Positions 1 through 16,017 of a stretch of DNA of 64,000 bases are shown piece by piece. The stretch lies in the NCBI RefSeq assembly GCF_910592395.1, contig NC_088308.1:25807501-25871500 (forward strand). The letters run 5' to 3'. The position numbers and the translations under genes were made by a program. The notes under the pieces were generated by a model, which was not told the origin of the DNA, did not search any database, and saw only the letters and a program-made list of their open reading frames with translations. Positions within the stretch are counted from its first letter, which is position 1. Every line of letters begins with the position of its first letter. This DNA is from Lineus longissimus. Lineage: Eukaryota; Nemertea; Pilidiophora; Heteronemertea; Lineidae.

Positions 1-959
1 AATTTAGTATTCCTTCAAAAAAATTATCACAGACTTTATTATTAGAAGAGTGCGTCTAATTATCACTAAATGAAATGACCTGTCACTTTAATAATGGACC
101 CACTTCACATGACAAATATTTGCTGATGATATGCATGAACAAACCTCATAAATAATTCTCCGGACTCTGTTATTTGGCTTTTAGTGTTGTATCCATAGAA
201 ACCATAAAATATTCATAAAAAACAATAAAAAAGAGGACTCATACTTCATGGATCGATCCATTAAGTTCCAATGCAATGAAACAATTGACATTATGATAGA
301 GAGCAACTTTTGCTGTCGTAGATACAAAGCAACTGTGTGTGTAAAGCACAGGATATACAAACACATTAACAATGATTAACCGGCACCTCTGAATAAGAAT
401 CTCATGCGGGGATGACCTATGTTAACAAACATGTGACAAACAGACAGTTCATTTGATTCTTTTGATATTCGGAATCAAACGGCGAGAGAAAAAAACTTGT
501 CATTTGTTATGTGTATGTTTGTGTCAGTCACATCCCTGTCCACACAGGACACCCCTATCTACCATAACAATATGTACATAATGATTATAAAAATTGATCA
601 CAGAAATCAGGCAACTGTCCTTACAAAGACAGCAGACAGCAGTACGTACGATTTGGCGATGTTTTGAGAAATATGTTTTGTAAGGGTCTTCTATTAAAGA
701 CTCAAGTGAATTGCTCTTCAATCGACACCTCTAGAAATCTATCACTGTACTTTTGATGTGACCCTTTGTTGTTTGGCCTGACGTGCAGTAAATCTACTCT
801 ACTAAGGACACACTTAGGACGGATGCCCTTATCTGAGTGGTCCAATGAAAGAAGACTATTTCCAATTGAATAGAAATGTCCAACTTTGGAGAAATTGTGG
901 TGTCCTTATTAGAGAGGGTTCATCACATGGCAAGTAGATGTGTTGCTATATTTGTTTCC
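1..959. other. 3' flank or 3' UTR of TBATA
   Basis: No coding exon is visible in either strand here; the two short open frames have no splice context or recognisable motif. The stretch lies just past the TBATA stop codon (960-962, minus strand) and may be its 3' UTR: a minus-strand AATAAA (TTTATT on plus, 35-40) could be the polyadenylation signal, giving a UTR of about 0.9 kb. This is inferred from position only. A degenerate copy of a miniature inverted-repeat element occupies about 787-925. Confidence 0.4.
787..925. repeat. degenerate MITE copy (family of 2690-2867)
   Basis: The left end reads CAGTAAATCTACTCTACTAA and the right end contains GTGTCCTTATTAGAGAGGG, which in reverse complement resembles the left end (CCTCTCTAATAAGGACAC). 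The same ends frame the better-preserved element at 2690-2867. The termini are diverged and the borders are approximate. Confidence 0.5.
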
Positions 960-3900
960 TCATGCCATAGAGTCACTTGGGTACCATGCTTTGGGCGCGG
1001 GATCTCTCTGTCCTTGTGATGTGTAGCGTAGTCTTGGCTCTCCATTCATCTGGGTTGGGAAGTTGGGTTGGCTCATCGTCTGGGGGGATGCAGGGGGAAG
1101 GCGCATGCCAGCACCACCGTTCATCATTGGACCTTTGGAAGAGGGTCTTGGTTGGAAAACCTGACTCGTTGGTGGTCGTTCTGTTGAAGAGAAAATGAAA
1201 TGTTGTACATATACATGTACAGGCTGGAGATGCTAACTTAATTCAAACCAGACTGGCAGATTTCCCCCATGGGGGTAAATTTTAACATTTGGATATCTCT
1301 CATGAAAAACACTGATCTGTTGAACTCCGGGAGGACACCATTATCCCCTGGGATTCTCCAATCCTATAAACTGATTGGTTCTCATCACTGTACATTCAGA
1401 CTGACAGCTTTCAAATTTGTTGCAGATTTAAAATATAAGTCTCCAATCTCTTGTCTGATTAGTGATTATACCACATTATCACCTTCCTGGGGCAAAGCGA
1501 TGTACCAACATAAGCAAGAAAACCCACTCAGCTAATCTACATTTGCACCAAACTCACAAAAGTGAAAGAAAACCAAGCTGTGTAGGGTATGTACATGTAC
1601 TGGGTGTATCAAAATAAAAGTGACCGCCAAAAAATAATGCTGTAATTTTCTGCGATGTGGTGCAGGGTGTTGGTGATTTCTTGAGCACTTATCTGCCCTA
1701 TTATTTGTCTATTGAAGTTTTCAGTTGATCTTTGAAATTAATGGGTACAAATGAGTGCAATACCTTTAAAAGCTCTTATGATTACTGTCCTTAATTTGTT
1801 AAGTGCATTTCTAAGATGAGATAATCTAACAAAAAGGAGATGATACTTCAGGTTTGATCCAATATCTGGATAAACTTTCTCTCATTTTGTCAGATTTAGA
1901 TGTTGATGTACTAATATAAGCTTTTGGCATAAAAAATCATATTGTAGAGGTGAACTAATGCAAATGGATATGCATAATCCTCCTGTATATCCTACATTGT
2001 AGACATTGATAGATAAATGGAGGACACTTGGCCAAACAGTTCTATAACACAATGGAACATAAATCGTGCTCAGTAAAGTTTGATGGAAAATGAGTCTTCT
2101 AAGAACATGCTGCCAAGTTTTGTAAATTTTCGTTCCTGATCTCGAAGCATAAAAGTTGTCACCCCCAAAGCCTTGAAATAGTGAATAAAAGTGTATTAGT
2201 TTTATGTGGCAGTGTTTGGGCATTTACAGCATGACATGAGTCAGTTACAGGGGACTGTGCGTTATATTATATTGCTTTCCCACACTTTGCATACCTTCTT
2301 TGTAACCTCGGAGGCAAAGGGATTCCAACAAGTGTTGTTCACTACAAGCAAGCCATTTTGAAAAACATTGAATGAGATGTCGAGGAACAGGTGTGAATCC
2401 CAAAATGATCAAAACCATTATCACTTTATGCTAGGACCTAACACATATAAACCGTGCCTTGACCAAACCACTCTCAATTCCAAACCACTTCACAAACAAG
2501 TTACACAACCCACTTACCAGTTTTTGAAATCAACCTTTTGCTTTAGATGCTTTTTAAGGAATTTCTGAATCTTACATTCTGTAATGAATATGTGCTGATG
2601 TGGTGATCCCACATTGTTGATATTCACCTAACATGTGTGCTTAGCAAAGATTGCAAGGACTCGGAAGTATATTATTCAGGTTTAAAATACAGTGGAACCT
2701 CTGTTAGCAGACACCTCTCTATTAAGGACAACCTCTCTATTAAGGACACTAGTTATGGTCCCAGATTGGTTATTTCCATTCAATTTGACCTCTCTAATCA
2801 GGACACCTCTCTATTAAGGACAGCACTTGTCAGTCCTGAGGGTGTCCTTAATAGAGAGGTTCTACTGTAGTAGCAAACAAGTTCAACAACACAAGGTATG
2901 TTACTTTTGGTACAGAAAACATAAAAAAAGTTCAAGCTAAAACCAAATAGTTTGGGGTAAAGCTTTCGGCAATTAGAACACAGGAGGTGTGAGTTTATGT
3001 TGGCAATCTGATGACACTTGCAGTTACTGATGATAGATAGAAAGTGAGGGGCACACAGATTATGGTGATTTGTTTAATGGGCAAATAGTGGTGATGATCA
3101 TCTTGGTGATGCGCCACTTTGACAAAATATCAATGAGATGACGGGCTTACCAAGGTGCGTGCGTATTAGATCATATAAATTCACTGTAATGTAGAGAGGG
3201 TGCAGAAGAGGTTAGACCAGGTTCACTCATCAATCAGTGTCACTGGAGAGTAGCCAAAGACCAATCAGGTTAATATCTGTCAATCATTCCATTTTCATAG
3301 GAGATCCTGTCTTTGGTTTTCAAATGACACTGGTGATGAGGTTGAATAAAGAGAAGGGAATATGCAGTGATTGCTGGATTGAGAAGTTACCATGAGTTAC
3401 CTGGTAAATGTATTACATTGGTGCAAAGTTGTTTAATTGACTCAGGTTGTTCTAGAGACCTTCAGGTATGTTTGAGTCAAAGATGTAACTACCGGTATGA
3501 CAGCCTTGACCTTAGTCCCAGGGGAACCATTATTGGAACCACAGCTGTCTTATGCAGAGCTCGCTGTTCATTTCAAAAGGGTACAGTTGGGCCCAATTCA
3601 AATGGAGATTGATGAAGAAATGTGATTGTCTTCACGAAGGAAGACATGTCAAGAGCACCAAGGGAAAGAGGAGGGCTGCATGAAGGCAATTGCCTCTGTT
3701 GCAAGCCCAGCTCATGTCATTTTCACTATTTCACTGCCTGTGAGAATTGAGATGAATGCAAGTCATCCCTGACCTCAAAGAAAGGATTTAACGGTATACA
3801 AAGGTTTAATGTCTCCTACACTTACTTTCGTCAGCAACTGGTTTCTGGTTGATATCTGGTAATGGTGACACTTGGCTTTTCCTCAGTACTTCATTGATTG

Positions 3901-6900
3901 TATTCCTTTCTCTGCTGGCTGGTGTGACCTCTTTTGTATACTGCCCATCAACAATACTTAATCTGCAAGCAAAAAGTCATAATGGATAAGAATGATGTTT
4001 GAAATCTGTACCATATCATTTTGTACAAAAATACATAATTTCTATCGAAGAAGTTCCTTTGCCAAGGTCTAAGAAGGCAAGGAGTTTTGTGGTATAATTT
4101 CTCCAATTGCACCAAGTATGTCCTGTCAGTACCTTCTATAGTCACACTTCCAAGGCATTGGTGTCGTTGGTCAAGTGAAGTCTAAACTCCCTTGCACAAT
4201 AACTGCCAGCTCTAAGAAAACCACTGCAGGGGAGTGTAGCTACACTCTTACCTCTCAACAACTTTCTCCATGTCGGCTTCCTCTTGTAAGGGAGCCAGCG
4301 TCTGTGTCATATTGTCTTGGTAGCCTGTTCCGGGGGCAGACCTGTGGTTCTCCTCAACCAGGTACTCCACTGGAGGGTTCTCAAGGATCACGGAGCGGAT
4401 CTTACTCAGCATCATCTCCTTCTCTGTGGAAAGCAAATTCAGGTAAAGTTTACTTTTGAGGTTTATCCACACTGCCCACATTTTTGTCTACCTATATATT
4501 AAGGTCTGGTAAATACATCTCTTCAAAACCTCAAAAAGACAAATTGCTAGAAGGACATGCTTGCAATAAGTCTCCATGTCCTTTCAACCACGGTGTATGG
4601 TTGAAACAGTAATTGTGTCAAAAAGTCCAGGATTGTCAAGACCTATTGAACAGACTATTCATTTAAAACTCTGGTTCAACCCTTTTATTTTCCATGGTAA
4701 CGTTTAGTTCATTCTCATGATAGATTTAGTCTCTTGGTACAACCGTATTAGTTACAAATAATCCAGATATTTTCTCAAAATTGCTTCAGTGAGCAACTTC
4801 TCTCATATTCTCTGATGGATCAATCAGATACAAACCTTGAGAAGGAGCTGAACACAGCCACTGTTTGACATCGCTGATGCAGGATGCACCGAGAATCTGG
4901 AACAGCATCGAGAACACCTGCAAGGAACAAGGAGAGAATGATTACTTTATTAAAGATGGTAAGTCCAGGCTGATGGCAACATGTCTTTGCTATACTGTTG
5001 TTGTATCAAACACAACTGGGTATAATCGCCTGAAAAACGACCAATTTTAACTCCCAGCTCAGGCTGTCTATTGTCCCCAATCAAATATTGACCCATCAAA
5101 TATTCTGCTTGTATGCATTATCCTGCTAATGTCATCACTTCGAAAGTCAATGAATAAAGCCAATATATGTACATCTTGATATCATAAACTAAAACTTTGG
5201 TATAGAGAACAAATTGCGCAAGAAACTGAGAATGAAGGACAGAGCCACAGAAGTTGTATCTGTGCACAGGACTTTTTGTAGATATTTTAGTGTTACCTTT
5301 GTCTCCAAATCGTTTTCTTCTACGATGTGTTCCCAAGGTCGCTCACCCCTCCGCGACCTTGAATAACCTCTGGAGTTCCCTCGCGACATGGCCCGAGAGG
5401 GTGGGGGTACCAGACGACCTGTCTTCTCAGAATACATAGACTTCTTTTGCTGACTTTGTGGTCTCTCTTCTATTTTGGGATGTGGGATCAGGGCGGCTTG
5501 TGTAAGATATTGGAGCTCTTCTCTCCAGGCATCTGTGACTGGAACTAAATCAGGAATAAACGAATACCAGTACATATAACTAAAGTTTCAAGATATCTCA
5601 TGTTTTGAAAGTCTATTATAACCATGTCACACTACAGCCCCCCCCCCTCCATTTCAATAAAAAAACCACATGTGTGTATATAGTTTGTCAAAGGTCTTTC
5701 GGTCTGCCAAGGCCTAAAGGAAGATTTATTTCTTAACCAAATGTAAAGGATATGATAAATCTTTGTTTCCTTTATCATCTTGATTGTTGAATGTTGACGG
5801 TAACATATATATATATACCGGGGTAGCTGGTGTCCGTCATAAAGCATTGTGTCATGTTGTATTATTGAAAATGTCAATACAATGACTTGTAGACATTCGT
5901 CATGAATTGAACTAGGTGATAATAAACCTTTGTGTTGCAGAGACGTTTACATGACATGAATGGTATCGAATGTCCATTAAATACACATTTGACAGAATAT
6001 GAAATATAATTTGTATTCTAAGGGATGATAGGCCCGTGTTTGACACACGATCTGCTTGATAGTCAGGTATGACTCAGTTGGCTGGTTATGGTAAAAAGAT
6101 TCTCAAAGAAGGTTTTTTTAAAGTATATATGATACTCCATGGGATGTGTCATTCAATAGTTTACAGTCATTGAAATGTTTCTCTAAGTAACAATGTATGG
6201 CTTCTTTGCACACGATTGATATGGTATCTTACTTACTCCACGGTATCAAGTGGTACAATTAGCCACGGTACAATTATAGTACATATTATGATATGAAGTT
6301 TATGCATGATGAAGTCATTCTGTTTGTAAACTTACCAATGCCGAAGTTTGGATCAGCTTTCTCCTTGAAACGATAATTCTGTAATCCTGTGATGGTGTTC
6401 ATTGGATATAACTGCGAGTTGACGTTTATTGCATTGCCGGGAGCACTTTTGAGTTTTGACTCATTGTAATTGTTTGGTGGGAAATTTAACTTTGGGTTTG
6501 GTATATCGAAGTCGTCACTGTCCACTACTGAACATATTGGAGAGTCGAGTAAACCTGTTAGAAAAGAAAGGAGGAATCAATAATTAAACTTAAGCAACTA
6601 CATAACAGCTGAGCAAATGTCCCTTCAGCCTCTAGTTTTCCCCACAGCAGCCACATGTCAGCTGAGCACCAGGCCCTTGGACCTCTTGTTTTCTCCTCAC
6701 CAGCTGAGCACTATAGGACACCTTGATAGGACACCTGGCTTCTAGTTCTCAGTAGCTACACATCAGAAATGTAGTAATTCAGGTATATGGAAGTTGTTTG
6801 AACCATGGTTGTATGTGCTATCATTATCTCTTCATTGACAGAGATTTGAAACTCAAATGGCAGAAGTAGCTTTTCCTTCCGTTCCAGAAATGTTTTACAG

Positions 6901-7113
6901 ACCTTTTATATGTCTTACTCTAGTTGGATGTGGGTTGTGTCGTGTGAAGAAGGATGCAAGGCTGAGCTGTCCGAATCTTGAATTGTTATGTGTGCTTGGC
7001 CGTGAAGTGGATTTGTTTGGGTAGATGCCTTTCTCTGGGTTGCCCTCAGATATGTTGTCTCTGATAAACAGCGGCTGGCCATTGGCCGGCTTGAACACTT
7101 CTGCCTGACTCAT
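960..7113 (-). CDS. TBATA: TBATA (SPATIAL) family protein, 7 coding exons
   Basis: Coding exons in transcript order are 7113-6903, 6554-6336, 5544-5297, 4917-4836, 4423-4252, 3962-3826 and 1180-960. Phases agree at every join and the model gives 429 residues; human TBATA is about 350. Recognition rests on RFGQLSLASFFTRHNPHP (residues 46-63) followed by RVRHIKG, the family's signature block, and on VFSMLFQILGASCISDVKQW (from residue 227) followed by the APSQEKEM segment, which matches the vertebrate region before the C-terminal tail. The C terminus, ending AWYPSDSMA, is proline-rich and disordered-looking. In vertebrates TBATA is expressed in thymic stroma, brain and haploid germ cells and has been linked to neddylation and kinesin binding; with no thymus here, a testis or cilium role is the better guess. 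The donor of the first coding exon (AAAAG then GTCTGT) and the GTTTGT donor of exon 4 are weak. The start ATG lies one base inside its exon (acceptor TTTTTCAG), so a 5' noncoding exon must exist upstream. Confidence 0.88.
2690..2867. mobile_element. TA-flanked MITE (Tc1/mariner or pogo-like)
   Basis: This 178-bp non-coding element lies in the last intron of TBATA. Its ends are inverted: CAGTGGAACCTCTGTTAG on the left and, reading inward from the right, CAGTAGAACCTCTCTATTAA. It is flanked on both sides by TA (2688-2689 and 2868-2869). Internally the phrase CTCTCTATTAAGGACA recurs in direct and inverted orientation. CAGT-type ends and a TA duplication are usual for Tc1/mariner/pogo-derived MITEs; the superfamily is an inference. 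Confidence 0.75.
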
Positions 7114-9247
7114 TCTGAAAAATATCAAGATTGACGTTTTATTAGAGCTAGAATGGCGAATTTGATGGCGACTCCTGACATAGTGTCACTTTTGATATTG
7201 GTAGTCGAAAAGATGTGAATTTGTTTGGTGCCTGCCTGCTGAAAAATCAATTCCGAACCAAAATGCTAAATGAAAAATCGTAGTTTATCAGTTGGCAATC
7301 CCATTTAACTGTGTGGATCAAGTACATACAGTGTGAACACCCAACAGTTTTTCTTGAGGAAAAAGGCTTAAATGTTAAAAGTATACATTTTCTTAAGTGA
7401 AAAAACAGTAATGCTTTTTAAGGTTTTTATGTTGCATGAAAGGATTAAATAGGTCATTACAAAAAGAATATTTTACTTGAGGATTAGGCAATGGCGTGAT
7501 GTTACAATGATAATGGATATATCGGTATACATTTTTAAAATTTACTGGTTTACTGGTTCTTCAAGGAAAATCTTTAAGAAATTCTATACCAGACCCTTCG
7601 GATCCCCAGGTTTACTGGACAGTGTTCTTGTAATTCCGCAGTTAAATTTCTTTGTCCTTAATAAAATGTTCGTACAATGAAATATATGACAACATTTTGA
7701 ATACGATTACTATTTGTTTTACATGCTATCAGGCAGGGATGACTAAGAGAAGGATGAGGTGGGTTTTAGCCTAACACCAATAGTATAAAAATGTACATCT
7801 AACATTTGATTAGTCCGTGGTGTTACGATGGAAAGTTTGTGGGGGTTTTATGATATGCGTCAGCGATGAAACCCGATTGGAAAGTCCAAGCTCGTATAGC
7901 TGGGCAACATAAATGATTGATTTCTCTTGCTGTAATGTCCCAGATGCATGAGGAATCATTCAAATAGACCACCATGCCGTTTAACAACTCAGTTAGCGCG
8001 TTGCTGAGAGACGGTTTTTTTATTTTCAACATATTACTTTCGGTCAATATCACACCCTGTATTGTGGTCAACATTACACCTATTGGTCCATTCATCAGAC
8101 CAGATTTTCTTTCCTGTTGGCCGAGCTAAGTGGTGGTTGGTTTTTCCATTAATAATTCCGCCTGTTGCTTCCGAACAGGTTATTTGAGCATAGGCAGATA
8201 CATCAGGTGGAGGGAATCCGCTCTCAACGGGGAGCAACTATGTTAGCTTAATTTTCCAACTCGACATGGCAGGACAAGCAAATCTATACTAATGACGTCA
8301 CTCCAGTTCTTAGTAATCTACGTGTAGGCATCTGGTCTTAAAAACTATAAAGCTCTTGTCTACTGGTATATTCACTCCTCAAAACGAATAAACAATCAGC
8401 ATCACATGAAAAACCTTAGAGAATATAGTTCTTCCCAAGAAAAACGAAAATACGCTCCACTCAGTCTAACCACTTACCCCGTACGCTTAATACAACGCCC
8501 CTTCCTTAAATTTAATAGGAGAATGTTTCAAATAACCATCACCAGTCCGATTAGTTTTGAAGTTACATTATGGAAGGTTATACATGTGTAAGTTACTTGG
8601 ACCTATAGAGTTCCTTCTGGTCCATAATCACCATAACCCCATACCATCATCAACTCTATACTTCGTGTTATTGAGGTGTACATGTATAGGAATGTCTAAG
8701 CTACATTATCTAAGAGGTAATACCATATTGTATCTTTTTAAAAAGTAAATAGAAGATACATTATGGTCCGAGATGTGAATCCCATTCGCATAATCGGACC
8801 CGTAATGTATCTAAACCTCTCTATTTTGACACCAATAACAACGTATATAATATGTACATTTTGGATTCCTAATCTTTACCCTGTTACTACAAGTTTTCAA
8901 TACTTACGGCCGATTGTAGTATCTGTACATCATTTTGCTGTAGTTAAGATGAGGAGGTGGTTAAGGCATAATTAAAGGTCTCCTTTCCTTAATAAGAGGC
9001 AAGGGAATAGTTATAAGAAGATCTTAGAATATATACCAAGTTATTGAACTGATATTGAAGTACATTCCGTTATAAATTGATCTTAATTATCATTGCGTTC
9101 ATGCGTGTAAATCTATATTTTCACACTGATATTCCGGCTTCCTCGTGTGATATGGACTGAGAATATGCCCGCGGTTCTAAGTGATGTCCCATGTCTATAA
9201 CCGACCATGTCAACTGACAAGAGAACTCGCAATGAAAGTAACCATTA

Positions 9248-9278
9248 CAAAAAGCTTTGATCGATCAAAAGCTTTTTG
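9248..9278. repeat. 31-bp near-perfect palindrome
   Basis: CAAAAAGCTTTGATC is followed by GATCAAAAGCTTTTTG, a hairpin-capable palindrome with one unpaired base and no loop, inside the long first intron of TBATA (7115-10771). No flanking duplication is evident. The rest of that intron holds no exon that I can support. Confidence 0.6.
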
Positions 9279-10771
9279 CTGTGATTTTTAATAGAATGAC
9301 ATGTTAATGTTTATTCTGAGTGCTGTGGCTAATGCCTTCGGGTATATCACGATATTAGTCGGGCTTATTCGCTATTCTAAAGCGAGACATTCTGTTATTA
9401 AGTAGGCCTACTTGTGACAACCCAAATGACCCCCGAAATGACCGACTGATGATTACTCCACGACAACTTTTTTCTGACCTTGCGGCTGATATTATCACGT
9501 TTACTTTTTCAAGTCGCGGTGGGGTCACTTATTTGTGATTACCTTGGGCTTGGTGGAGTGGTTTGGCGAATATAATTTTTAAATGCTTCCATACCTTATA
9601 TATACAACAAGGATTACAGTTTAATCCCGCTATCTTAAAATGTCTTTGTAATCAGCTTTGGAACATGGGCTAAGGCCGCTAATATTGAATTCAAATTGTC
9701 TTCATGGTCTTGTTGCCTGGTGAAGTCAGAATAGTACTAATCAACTGTGGAGTTATGTTTCGTCCGAAAGACATATCCATCTGGGATGCGACGGATCGGA
9801 CACTGACAAGTTTACGGTAAATGTAAGGTAAGGTGGTACAATGATAGCCCCATGCAGTGTAAAAAAACATACACATTACTGCACATGGAGGTTTTATTAT
9901 CAACAGAATTGTACCACCTTAACTTACATGACGGAACTGCGGGCGACTGAGAACACTGAACAAACTAAAACGATCTCGGAAAAGTGACATTTTTGAAACT
10001 GTTTTTTTCTTTCTTTAATTCTTGTTTGCCAAACATTGGTAAGATCCAAAAAGACGAAATCATGCATTGAGTGAATTCAAGAAGGCATTTCAACAGTGTT
10101 TGCTTCAAGTCACCATTCAAGCCTTCGAAATGTTGATTAAATACGGGTTAAGGTCGCGATGTATTTGTTTTCGCTTTTGACTTGGGATATTAGTGGCCGA
10201 TGATTACATATACAACGTGGACTCGGAACTGAAAATACTTTTTCGCATGCGGTATACGTTTCGGATAAGCCTGGCCTGAGACGCACGGATAAAACATATA
10301 GGCCTGTTGGGTTAAATGAAGCCACTTTTTTCTTATACGTACCAATTTACGCTTAGGCCTACAGTAGGCTATAGCCTAGACTGAAATTTTGATCCGTATA
10401 ACCTGTCCAAATCAAAAATGTCATTTCGGGACATCAATGAATACATTATTGTCAATTTTGACAGTTGTGTCTTTGTTAAAATTGAATAAAGGTATGTAGA
10501 CAACTAATGAGATATGCAGACAACAGCGTATTCCAGGGACGCAAATTCAGTAAACTTTGCGTTACGAGAATACAGTTCGCTATAGAATATATTCTATGGA
10601 AATTATCTGACTTTTTGTGGTTTGTTAAATAAATAGGCATAACGTTCTTCACGGAAGGTCTTTGCAGATAAATGAACCTCATTTAACTGATGTTTAGCTA
10701 TAAGACTCACTTTAAAAATGAAAACTTCTACAACTTCCGCTTGTTTATATATATCAAAAGAAACAACTCAC

Positions 10772-10902
10772 CTAACTCCTGTTGTACTGAAATCCTGACA
10801 GTTTGTATTTGATTTCTCACCCAACAGTACAACCACAGACAGAAGTCCACTGACACAAATCCAATGGCCTCGTTTGCGTTTGACAGTGGTTGCTATGGAC
10901 GC
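10772..10902 (-). promoter_or_regulatory. probable TBATA 5' noncoding exon and proximal promoter
   Basis: On the minus strand a consensus donor (GTTAG then GTGAGTTG) ends at 10772, and a second possible donor (TTGG then GTGAGA) lies about 40 bp upstream in the transcript. TBATA needs such an exon because its start codon sits just after a splice acceptor. Directly upstream, at 10889-10902, is GTTGCTATGGACGC, which resembles an RFX X-box (GTTGCC ATGG CAAC type) with a good left and a poor right half-site. No transcript evidence is available. Confidence 0.4.
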
Positions 10903-12588
10903 TATGGATTGGTGGCATGTGGTATTGGTAAAGGACAGGACAACTTCTTAAAAAATATCACCCGGTATTGCACAAACTACCAGGCAGACGCTTGAATAAG
11001 CACACATAGGCCTTTAGTCTTTAGTTAGCCCGTCGCTAATTGGTTGACCGATGTGTCCAGACGAACAGTACATAGGCCTAATTTAGGTTTGCTTACGGAT
11101 TCTCTGTTGCCAAAATATGTTTTCTCAGTGTAAGCCTACGGGGACGTTAATTCCAATTATTTCCCGTAACAAGTATAGGTTAATCCGAAGTGGTATTAAA
11201 ATGAAGGATAAACGGACGTATTAGGTTTAGAATACCATAAAAAGCACACGAAGTATACTGGAATTAAACTTCGGTTTAAAGGCCTTTGCCATGGAAAACG
11301 AGAGGAGAGGGCGTTGATCATGTTGAGCATGTTGAAATGAATAATGAGAAATTAATTCATCCTTTAAATCTATCACTTAATAAAAAAAACAACCCAGGTC
11401 CGCAAGAAGGGCAATAGGGCGTCTTTCACTGCAGATGCGGACCTGAGACGTGTGATGGTCTAATCCGAGTCTTTCACTAAAATAAAGAGCAATAAGGTCT
11501 GACATCTCTTATAACAAGTCATGGAGTTGCATCCCTTTGGCAATTACCTTCGGTGGGGAGGGGCGTATTGTCTTGTCTCAAACCACGTAGGGGATGGGAA
11601 ATTTCGGCCGACAGCTAGTAGAGAACGGACGAACCTACGATTGGCGGACGGTGCTATATATAATTTCCCTGCAACTGAGCCGGAGATGCGGACCGTGTTT
11701 GCCTTGTTGTTGTTAGAAACCCTGGATACGGACCCACGCAGCACTCTGAAGACCGTTTCGGTGGAGCAAAAATTTGTCTCATTCACGCAGAAGGTGGCAA
11801 GGAATCAACACGCAAGGGTAATTTTCGTTTCACCTCTATATATATACTTTCATTTTTTGCACGCTTTCCATTATCAAATATATACAAAACTATGATTTCA
11901 TAGATGAAAAGCTTTGAGAGATTTGTCGGCGACTGTTTTTCTGGTCGGGGTGGGTGTGTCGTGCAGAGGGGGTGGGGCTGCTCTCACCGACTAAGTTCTA
12001 ATCTTCCTGGCGAAAGATTCGCACAATGTTAGTGGATCGTGGTGACCTGGCCCGGCCGCCCATATCGACCTGGTCCGTATCATCATCGGTCACCGCGCGC
12101 GGGCAAGTATTCGTACTGGTGATAAGCCATGCAAAGTATATGCTTTGTTACACAGTGAAAATCATGAATATACAACCTACAGACAAATTTTATTGAACAT
12201 AGTTATGCAATGGTCATTCTGTATGCATGAGAGTGTTTACATTGTAATTAAGAGTACGTTATGACGTAAATAAAACGGGCAGGCGCACGCGTATGTATTG
12301 CAGTTTTAAGGGGTTAACATCTGGTCTGTTCGTTGCCGTTGTCGTTGTCACTTTGACTCCACTTTGGCCGAATTGTAAATTTAGTGGATGTAACATATAA
12401 TATCATTAGATTACTACATTGTTTCACATTTTTAGTAAACGTAATGTTTGTTTTCAAATTCAATCATAATAATTTGTGGTTAATCTATATAAGTTTGATA
12501 CAATATTGATAAGTTAAAAGCAGTTTACCGGATGTTTGAGTAACATCGGTTTCGAAACATCTGATTGCAGGTCAAGCAGGATGGAAAC
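10903..12588. other. divergent intergenic region between TBATA and HIF1AN
   Basis: This 1.7-kb stretch must hold the HIF1AN promoter and perhaps shared regulatory DNA. It contains a 10-bp inverted repeat (CAGGTCCGCA at 11395-11404, TGCGGACCTG at 11436-11445) and a 125-codon open frame at 11521-11895 on the plus strand that resembles no family I know. That frame has a possible donor after 11817 that would join in frame to an acceptor at 12570/12571, six codons before the HIF1AN ATG. Nothing else stands out. Confidence 0.45.

Positions 12589-16017
<3,429 letters not shown>

Noticed and set aside
977-1198. Plus-strand 73-codon frame
   Set aside because: It overlaps the last TBATA exon on the opposite strand, which is fixed by its acceptor, phase and stop.
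4175-4459. Plus-strand frames of 61-94 codons near 4.2-4.5 kb
   Set aside because: They are shadows of the minus-strand TBATA exon at 4252-4423.
7823-8237. Two overlapping minus-strand frames that could form one broken protein
   Set aside because: They share no recognisable domain, have no consistent splice sites and lie in TBATA intron 1; chance open frames explain them as well.
11395-11445. 10-bp inverted repeat as a hormone-receptor or terminator element
   Set aside because: The arms are short, the spacing is 31 bp and there is no second copy; not distinguishable from chance.
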